DNA of 64,000 nucleotides. Source: Pseudomonas sp. CCC3.1 (lineage in GTDB: Bacteria; Pseudomonadota; Gammaproteobacteria; Pseudomonadales; Pseudomonadaceae). A program made the translations under genes and the position numbers. The notes beneath the pieces are model-generated. The model had not been told where the DNA came from. It worked only from the letters and a program-made list of their open reading frames with translations, and ran no database searches. The stretch covers positions 1,426,001 to 1,490,000 of the forward strand of contig NZ_CP133778.1 in the NCBI RefSeq assembly GCF_034347405.1. Reading direction: 5' to 3'. Positions within the stretch are counted from its first letter, which is position 1. Every line of letters starts with the position of its first letter. Positions 58,886-64,000 of the stretch are shown here, piece by piece.

Positions 58886-59911
58886 TTATACCTCCACTGG
58901 CACTGAATGGCGGGTGTCACCCAAAGGGTGTGTCTTAGAGTTATAGAAGCGCAATGTCAGCTTTTTGTCGGCAAATAGCGCCGTGTAATGGTTTTTTTGA
59001 AAACGGATGAACGCTTCGCTGCGCGGGTAAACAGAGATGCACAAGGTTTTCAGCGGTGCCTGGCGCACAGCGTTGATCAGGTGTTGATCTTGCTCGCCCA
59101 AGCTGTGGCCAAAGATGCACAGTGCGTCTTTATGGCTCATCAGTTGTTGATGGCAAAAGGACAGGTAATCCGAGTGACGAATGGATTTTCGCTTGTCATC
59201 ACTGCTGCTTTCACTGACAAACAGCGGCACATCATCCAGTGCGCTGATCGAGTGGTTGATCGCGAAATTGCTCAGCAAGGTGGCTTCGGTCGCGTTGATC
59301 TTGCGTGCCTTGCCTTCCTGATTTTTCACCAGGTGCAGTGCGCCGTGCAGGTACAGCACCCGCGTGGCTTTGCTTTTGCTCAGGGCGGCCTCCAGCTCAA
59401 AGGTGGCGCTTTGGTTGTCGAACAAATCGTTGAACTGCTTCGGCGCTTGCATCACGGCCCACGGGGTGAGCAGGTCGTAGTTGGAGCAGTAGACCGTGGC
59501 ATAACGTGCCAGCTCTTGTTGCCAGCCCGTCAGGGTGTCGGCGTTCATCAGTCGCCAGGGAATGTGCACGTCCTGGGTGCTGTTGATCAGCGCTTCTTTG
59601 ATTGCGTAGTAGCGCTTGCGCGGCGAGGCCGAGTTGATCGCCAAGGCTTTGTTGACCTTGCTCGCGGTTTTCAGGGCGCTGAGCACGTGCTCGAAATTGC
59701 GCGTGCTCAAGGCGTCAAAGACGCTGAGTTCGGTCTGGCTCAGGGGTTTTTCGGCGACGCTTTTGGCTTTTTCAAACAACGAGTCGTAATAAAAGTCATG
59801 CCACACGGCCATGCTCGCGCCGTTGCCCAGCAGCAACCCGCTGCACGGTGTGCTGGCGTTTAGCGCGTTCCAGTCTTCTAGTTCAGCATCAAATTCCTGG
59901 AAGGGGGTCAT
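58886..59911 (-). CDS. DUF4917 / SIR2-like family protein of unknown function
   Basis: 341 residues, soluble. SGLLLGNGASMAVWHDFYYD at about 24-43 has a GNGAS motif resembling the nucleotide-binding loop of SIR2-like proteins. TVYCSNYDLLTPWAV, RVLYLHGALHLVKNQEGK (His) and ALCIFGHSLGEQDQHLINAV follow, matching the general layout of SIR2_2-type NAD-binding folds. SIR2-like proteins often act in anti-phage defence by NAD depletion; no partner gene (TPR, HerA, pAgo) is next to it. It could equally be a housekeeping hydrolase. Confidence 0.72.
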   Translation of the reverse strand: MTPFQEFDAELEDWNALNASTPCSGLLLGNGASMAVWHDFYYDSLFEKAKSVAEKPLSQTELSVFDALSTRNFEHVLSALKTASKVNKALAINSASPRKRYYAIKEALINSTQDVHIPWRLMNADTLTGWQQELARYATVYCSNYDLLTPWAVMQAPKQFNDLFDNQSATFELEAALSKSKATRVLYLHGALHLVKNQEGKARKINATEATLLSNFAINHSISALDDVPLFVSESSSDDKRKSIRHSDYLSFCHQQLMSHKDALCIFGHSLGEQDQHLINAVRQAPLKTLCISVYPRSEAFIRFQKNHYTALFADKKLTLRFYNSKTHPLGDTRHSVPVEV

Positions 59912-60059
59912 GTCTAATATCGTCTCGAAACAGTGGCGGTGCAGGACTTTATCACGCCCAAGTGTTGAGCCAGATCAACATATGAGCCACTCAGTTGGAG
60001 CAAGCTACCCTGACCGATTGATTCAGCGTCGCGGGTAGCGCCCGCCAAGAGGACTCGCC

Positions 60060-61208
60060 ATGACCAGCACTTTTTTTATCCCTGCGGTAAATATCATGGG
60101 CAACGGTTGTTTGAATGAAGCCATGACCGCGATTCGCAATTATGGATTTCGCAAGGCTTTGATCGTTACGGACGCCGGCTTGGCCAAAGCAGGGGTAGCG
60201 ACGCTGATCGCAGAAAAACTCGCGTTGCAGGACATTGACTCGGTGATTTTCGACGGCGCCAAGCCGAACCCGAGCATTGCTAACGTCGAAGCGGGCTTGA
60301 AGGTGCTGAAACAGCATCAATGTGATTTTGTGGTGTCGCTGGGCGGTGGTTCACCGCACGACTGTGCCAAGGGCATTGCCCTGTGCGCGACCAACGGCGG
60401 GCATATTCGCGATTATGAAGGTGTCGATCAATCGGCCAAGCCGCAACTGCCACTGGTTTCGATCAACACCACGGCTGGCACAGCCAGTGAAATGACGCGC
60501 TTTTGCATCATCACCGACGAAGAACGCCACGTAAAAATGGCCATTGTCGACCGTAACGTGACACCGCTGCTGTCAGTCAACGATCCGGAGTTGATGGTCG
60601 CGATGCCTAAAGGTCTGACGGCCGCAACGGGCATGGATGCACTGACCCACGCTGTTGAAGCCTATGTGTCGACCGCTTCAACCCCGATCACCGATGCCTG
60701 TGCGATCAAGGCCATGGAACTGATCAGCCAGAACCTGCGCCAGGCGGTGAACGACGGAAAGAACCTGACCGCACGCGAGAACATGGCTTACGCACAGTTC
60801 CTCGCTGGCATGGCATTCAACAACGCATCGCTGGGCTTTGTGCACGCCATGGCGCACCAATTGGGCGGCTTCTACGACTTGCCGCACGGGGTGTGCAACG
60901 CCGTGTTGCTGCCGCACGTGCAAACCTTTAACGCCAGTGTCAGTGCGGTCCGTTTGACCGATGTGGCACGTGCGCTGGGGGCTGATGTGCGTGGTCTGAG
61001 CCCGGAAGAGGGCGCGCAAGCGGCCATTGCGGCGATTCGCACCTTGGCCAAGGACGTGGAAATTCCGGCAGGTCTGCGCGACCTGGGCGCCAAACTGGAC
61101 GACATTCCTGTTTTGGCCACCAATGCGCTGAAAGATGCGTGCGGCTTTACCAACCCGCGCAAGGCAGATCAGGCGCAGATTGAAGAGATATTCCGTAACG
61201 CGTTCTAA
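60060..61208 (+). CDS. Iron-type alcohol dehydrogenase (group III)
   Basis: 382 residues. The N-terminal nucleotide fold has GGGSPHDCAKGIAL (about 97-110). The metal ligands Asp and His are in ATGMDALTHAVEAYVS (about 190-205), and further histidines in FVHAMAHQLGGFYDLPHGVC (about 260-279). Closely resembles E. coli YiaY and ethanol dehydrogenases of this group. AGAGGAC lies before the ATG. It reduces aldehydes or oxidises short alcohols with NAD. It ends at a bidirectional terminator. Confidence 0.93.
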   Translation: MTSTFFIPAVNIMGNGCLNEAMTAIRNYGFRKALIVTDAGLAKAGVATLIAEKLALQDIDSVIFDGAKPNPSIANVEAGLKVLKQHQCDFVVSLGGGSPHDCAKGIALCATNGGHIRDYEGVDQSAKPQLPLVSINTTAGTASEMTRFCIITDEERHVKMAIVDRNVTPLLSVNDPELMVAMPKGLTAATGMDALTHAVEAYVSTASTPITDACAIKAMELISQNLRQAVNDGKNLTARENMAYAQFLAGMAFNNASLGFVHAMAHQLGGFYDLPHGVCNAVLLPHVQTFNASVSAVRLTDVARALGADVRGLSPEEGAQAAIAAIRTLAKDVEIPAGLRDLGAKLDDIPVLATNALKDACGFTNPRKADQAQIEEIFRNAF

Positions 61209-61237
61209 GTGCCAGGCGGTTTGGGCTTTTGAAAAAT

Positions 61238-61325
61238 TGTGGGAGCGGGCTTGCCCGCGATGGCATCGCCGCAGTTCATCAGGCAAACCGCATCGCCTGA
61301 ATCGCGAGCAAGCCCGCTCCCACAA
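61238..61325. repeat. REP-type inverted repeat, family B
   Basis: Arms TTGTGGGAGCGGGCTTGCCC and GCAAGCCCGCTCCCACAA, with spacer containing GGCATCGCC and GGCAAACC. It lies between the convergent alcohol dehydrogenase and fumarase genes, next to the terminator. Confidence 0.9.
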
Positions 61326-61343
61326 AGTGGCGCGCATAAAAAA

Positions 61344-61374
61344 ACGGCCGGGTGATTAACCCGGCCGTTTTTTT
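61344..61374. terminator. Bidirectional terminator between adh and fumarase
   Basis: Stem ACGGCCGGGT / ACCCGGCCGT, loop GATTA, with an A tract before and a T tract after. It ends transcripts from both directions. Confidence 0.92.
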
Positions 61375-61390
61375 GTCTGGCTAAAAGTGC

Positions 61391-62914
61391 TTACTGCACT
61401 TCAACTGCCAGGCTGTCGTGGATCTTTTGTTGCCAGATCGCCGGGCCGGTGATGTGCACCGACTCGCCTTTGCTGTCGACAGCCACAGTCACCGGCATGT
61501 CTTTTACGTCGAACTCGTAGATCGCTTCCATGCCCAGTTCGGCAAAGGCCACCACGCGCGACTTTTTAATCGCTTGGGCAACCAGGTAGGCGGCACCGCC
61601 CACAGCCATCAGGTACACAGCTTTGTGTTCCTTGATCGCTTCGATGGCAGTCGGACCGCGCTCGGATTTACCGATCATGCCCAGCAAGCCGGTTTGATCG
61701 AGGATCTGACGGGTGAACTTGTCCATGCGGGTTGCCGTTGTCGGACCCGCAGGGCCAACCACTTCGTCGCGCACCGGATCAACCGGGCCTACGTAGTAGA
61801 TGAAGCGGCCTTTAAGGTCGACAGGCAAGGTTTCGCCTTTGTTGAGCATTTCGACCATGCGCTTGTGCGCCGCGTCGCGACCGGTGAGCATTTTGCCGTT
61901 GAGCAAAACGGTCTCGCCCGGCTTCCAGCTCTGCACGTCTTCCGGGGTCAGGGTGTCGAGGTTGACACGGCGGGCCGATGGGCCTGCTTCCCAAACGATT
62001 TCAGGGTAGGCGTCGAGCGGTGGCGCTTCAAGGGACGCAGGACCGGAACCGTCGAGCACGAAGTGTGCGTGGCGGGTGGCCGCGCAGTTCGGGATCATGC
62101 ACACCGGCAAGGAAGCGGCGTGGGTCGGGTAGTCCATGATTTTGACGTCGAGCACGGTGGTCAGACCGCCCAGGCCCTGAGCGCCGATGCCCAGTTGGTT
62201 GACCTTCTCGAACAACTCGATACGCATCTCTTCGATACGGTTGGACGGGCCGCGCTTGATCAAGTCGTGAATGTCGATGGACTCCATCAACACTTCCTTG
62301 GCCATCACCGCTGCTTTTTCAGCCGTGCCGCCGATGCCGATACCCAGCATGCCCGGTGGGCACCAGCCCGCGCCCATGGTCGGAACGGTCTTGAGTACCC
62401 AGTCAACGATCGAGTCGGACGGGTTGAGCATGGCCATTTTTGACTTGTTCTCGGAGCCGCCGCCCTTGGCCGCCACGTCCACTTCCACGGTATTACCCGG
62501 AACGATGGAGTAGTGGATGACAGCCGGGGTGTTGTCCTTGGTGTTGCGGCGAGCACCGGCCGGGTCGGCCAGGATAGAGGCGCGCAGAACGTTTTCCGGC
62601 AGGTTGTAAGCGCGACGCACGCCTTCGTTGATCATGTCGTCCAGGCCCATGGTGGCGCCGGTCCAGCGCACATCCATGCCCACGCGTACGAAAACGGTGA
62701 CGATGCCGGTGTCCTGGCAAATCGGGCGGTGGCCAGTGGCACACATGCGCGAGTTGATCAGGATTTGCGCCATCGAGTCACGGGCCGCTGGCGATTCTTC
62801 GCGCAGATAGGCTTCGTGCATGGCCTGAATGAAGTCAACGGGGTGGTAGTAGGAAATGAATTGCAGGGCGTCAGCAACGCTCTGAATCAGGTCGTCTTGC
62901 TTGATCACGGTCAT
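61391..62914 (-). CDS. Fumarate hydratase class I (iron-sulfur)
   Basis: 507 residues from MTVIKQDDLIQSVADALQFI. The N-terminal Fe-S domain has cysteines at MCATGHRPICQDTGI (about 82-96), KGGGSENKSKMAML and MIPNCAATRHAHFVLDGSGP (about 270-290). The C-terminal beta-domain has TETVLLNGKMLTGRDAAHKR-like GETVLLNGKMLTGRDAAHKR and MIGKSERGP. It converts fumarate and malate in the TCA cycle using a [4Fe-4S] cluster. The ATG at 62914 follows GGAGCGC; an extension to 62944 is not conserved. It is transcribed alone. Confidence 0.95.
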   Translation of the reverse strand: MTVIKQDDLIQSVADALQFISYYHPVDFIQAMHEAYLREESPAARDSMAQILINSRMCATGHRPICQDTGIVTVFVRVGMDVRWTGATMGLDDMINEGVRRAYNLPENVLRASILADPAGARRNTKDNTPAVIHYSIVPGNTVEVDVAAKGGGSENKSKMAMLNPSDSIVDWVLKTVPTMGAGWCPPGMLGIGIGGTAEKAAVMAKEVLMESIDIHDLIKRGPSNRIEEMRIELFEKVNQLGIGAQGLGGLTTVLDVKIMDYPTHAASLPVCMIPNCAATRHAHFVLDGSGPASLEAPPLDAYPEIVWEAGPSARRVNLDTLTPEDVQSWKPGETVLLNGKMLTGRDAAHKRMVEMLNKGETLPVDLKGRFIYYVGPVDPVRDEVVGPAGPTTATRMDKFTRQILDQTGLLGMIGKSERGPTAIEAIKEHKAVYLMAVGGAAYLVAQAIKKSRVVAFAELGMEAIYEFDVKDMPVTVAVDSKGESVHITGPAIWQQKIHDSLAVEVQ

Positions 62915-63084
62915 GGGTCGCGCTCCTCTATAAGACGGGAACATTCAATTAAGGTGTTTGCGACCTTGGTCTATCGGTCTGTCGTAAACATCTTTGAGAG
63001 AAGTACCGGGCACGCATGACCGGTACAAAAAAGGCGCGGCAGTATAACCCGGCCCTGTTCTTGATACACCTGAACAGGCAAAAC

Positions 63085-63110
63085 TTGTAGCCGCTGCCGA
63101 AGGCTGCGAT
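63085..63110. repeat. Lone half-unit of family D repeat
   Basis: TTGTAGCCGCTGCCGAAGGC followed by TGCGAT matches one arm of the repeat at 50464-50573. No paired arm is nearby. It is the only recognisable feature in the 302-base gap between fumarase and the next gene. Confidence 0.75.
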
Positions 63111-63216
63111 AAGGGCCGCAGGACCTTCGCTTTTGGGGTTTTGTGGGTTCAGGGGTACATCAGGCACCCGCAGTGCAGTAGCGTCTATACGACTAATTTC
63201 CCGCAGGAGGACAGAA

Positions 63217-64000
63217 GTGCCCGAGTTACACGTCGCTGACAAACGCTGGTCAGTTGCCGATGGCAGCAATTTGCTGGATGCCTTGAATCAGGCGGGCGTC
63301 TCTGTGCCTTACAGTTGCCGGGCGGGCAGTTGCCATGCTTGCCTGGTGCGCTGCGTGCAAGGCGAGCCGCTGGACCTCAAGCCTGAGGCGCTGAGCCGAA
63401 CCCAGCGTGAGCAAGGCTGGCGCCTGGCGTGTCAGTGCGAAGTGGTAGGCGACGTGCAGATCGAAGCTTTTGACCCGCAGCGCGACGGCCTGCCCGCGCA
63501 AGTGGCGGCCCTCGACTGGCTCAGCCCCATGGTGCTGCGTTTACGGCTGATAGCACAACGCCCGCTGCGCTATCGAGCCGGGCAGCATGTGGTGTTGTGG
63601 ACCGCCAGCGGCATCGCGCGTCCTTATTCGCTGGCCAGTCTGCCCGAAGAAGATCGTTTTCTGGAGTTTCATATCGATTGCGCGCACCCGGGTGAGTTTG
63701 CCGACGCGGCGCGGCAGTTCAAGGTGGGTGACGCTGTACGCCTGGGTGAACTGCGCGGCGGGGCGTTGCGCTATGACCCGGACTGGCAAGAGCAGCCTCT
63801 CTGGCTGCTGGCCTCGGGCACGGGGTTGGGCCCTTTGTTTGGCGTGCTGCGCGATGCATTGCGCCAGGATCATCGAGGGCCGATCCGGTTGGTGCACGTG
63901 GCGCGAGATGAGGCAGAGCACTACCTAAAGGCCGAGTTGCAGGCCTTGGCTGCCGCTTATCCGCCCCTTGCCGTTGAGTACCTGTTGCGCAGCCAATTGG
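63217..64000 (+). CDS. Iron-sulfur-binding ferredoxin reductase-type oxidoreductase (C-terminus cut by window edge)
   Basis: Visible 261 residues from a GTG at 63217, with AGGAGG 6 bases upstream. A plant-type [2Fe-2S] domain (about 1-75) carries CRAGSCHACLVRC and a fourth Cys in WRLACQCEV. A ferredoxin reductase FAD-binding part follows, with AGQHVVLWTASGIARPYSLA (RxYS motif, about 120-145), and the NAD-binding part starts at LWLLASGTGLGPLFGVL. It transfers electrons from NAD(P)H through FAD to the cluster. Such proteins in Pseudomonas have no assigned partner. The end lies beyond the window. Confidence 0.88.
   Translation, partial: MPELHVADKRWSVADGSNLLDALNQAGVSVPYSCRAGSCHACLVRCVQGEPLDLKPEALSRTQREQGWRLACQCEVVGDVQIEAFDPQRDGLPAQVAALDWLSPMVLRLRLIAQRPLRYRAGQHVVLWTASGIARPYSLASLPEEDRFLEFHIDCAHPGEFADAARQFKVGDAVRLGELRGGALRYDPDWQEQPLWLLASGTGLGPLFGVLRDALRQDHRGPIRLVHVARDEAEHYLKAELQALAAAYPPLAVEYLLRSQL

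Overview
The window is GC-rich chromosomal DNA from a gamma-proteobacterium of the genus Pseudomonas, most likely the fluorescens lineage. This rests on the flagellar order flgZ-flgN-flgM-flgA / cheV-cheR-flgBCDE, a class Ia NrdA with two ATP-cones, a class I fumarase, cbtBA behind a cobalamin riboswitch, and many Pseudomonas-type REP hairpins. No species can be assigned from the sequence alone. About fifty genes are supported; the first and last run off the window ends.

Region 1 (1-16770) is carbohydrate catabolism. From 15756 down to 8076 lies a leftward operon for a complete non-phosphorylative L-fucose pathway: SDR, FAH-family hydrolase, L-fuconate dehydratase, lactonase, L-fucose dehydrogenase, mutarotase, FucP permease and a second MFS carrier. 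It is faced by a FadR-type regulator, and two matching palindromes lie in the divergent promoter region. From 1 to 6578 lies a second sugar-acid cluster (MFS, DenD-like dehydrogenase, FAH hydrolase, SDR; divergent LysR regulator and MFS). It repeats the SDR+FAH pair of the fucose operon, so it probably handles a stereochemically related acid. The cobalt transporter pair cbtBA and its riboswitch sit between the two clusters.

Region 2 (16777-21548) holds a small unknown protein, a periplasmic histidine acid phosphatase, a glutamine-synthetase-like gamma-glutamyl ligase and a YcaD-like MFS transporter. Region 3 (21585-30279) is a type VI secretion effector island read leftward: VgrG, a DUF4123 adaptor, a 1622-residue Rhs protein with an HNH/endonuclease-VII-like tip, and an overlapping small gene that should be its immunity protein. 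The tip and immunity gene are AT-rich. Beyond them lie decayed remnants of another Rhs core.

Region 4 (30529-38145) is flagellar and chemotaxis: flgZ, flgN, flgM, flgA leftward and cheV, cheR, flgB, flgC, flgD, flgE rightward, with sigma-28 and sigma-54 promoters visible. Region 5 (38278-49576) has a glycosyltransferase, codB-pucR-codA for cytosine use, nrdA with NrdR-like and DnaA boxes but no adjacent nrdB, and the periplasmic beta-glucosidase bglX. Region 6 (49844-64000) has lemA with two TPM-domain genes, a METTL25-like methyltransferase, a DJ-1/PfpI protein, a ribbon-helix-helix protein, a Fur-controlled FecI-FecR-TonB receptor unit, a DUF4917 protein, an iron-type alcohol dehydrogenase, class I fumarase and the start of a ferredoxin-reductase-type oxidoreductase.

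Inverted repeats of at least four kinds fill the intergenic spaces. Some are between genes of one operon. Two long hairpins differ from each other at paired positions only.
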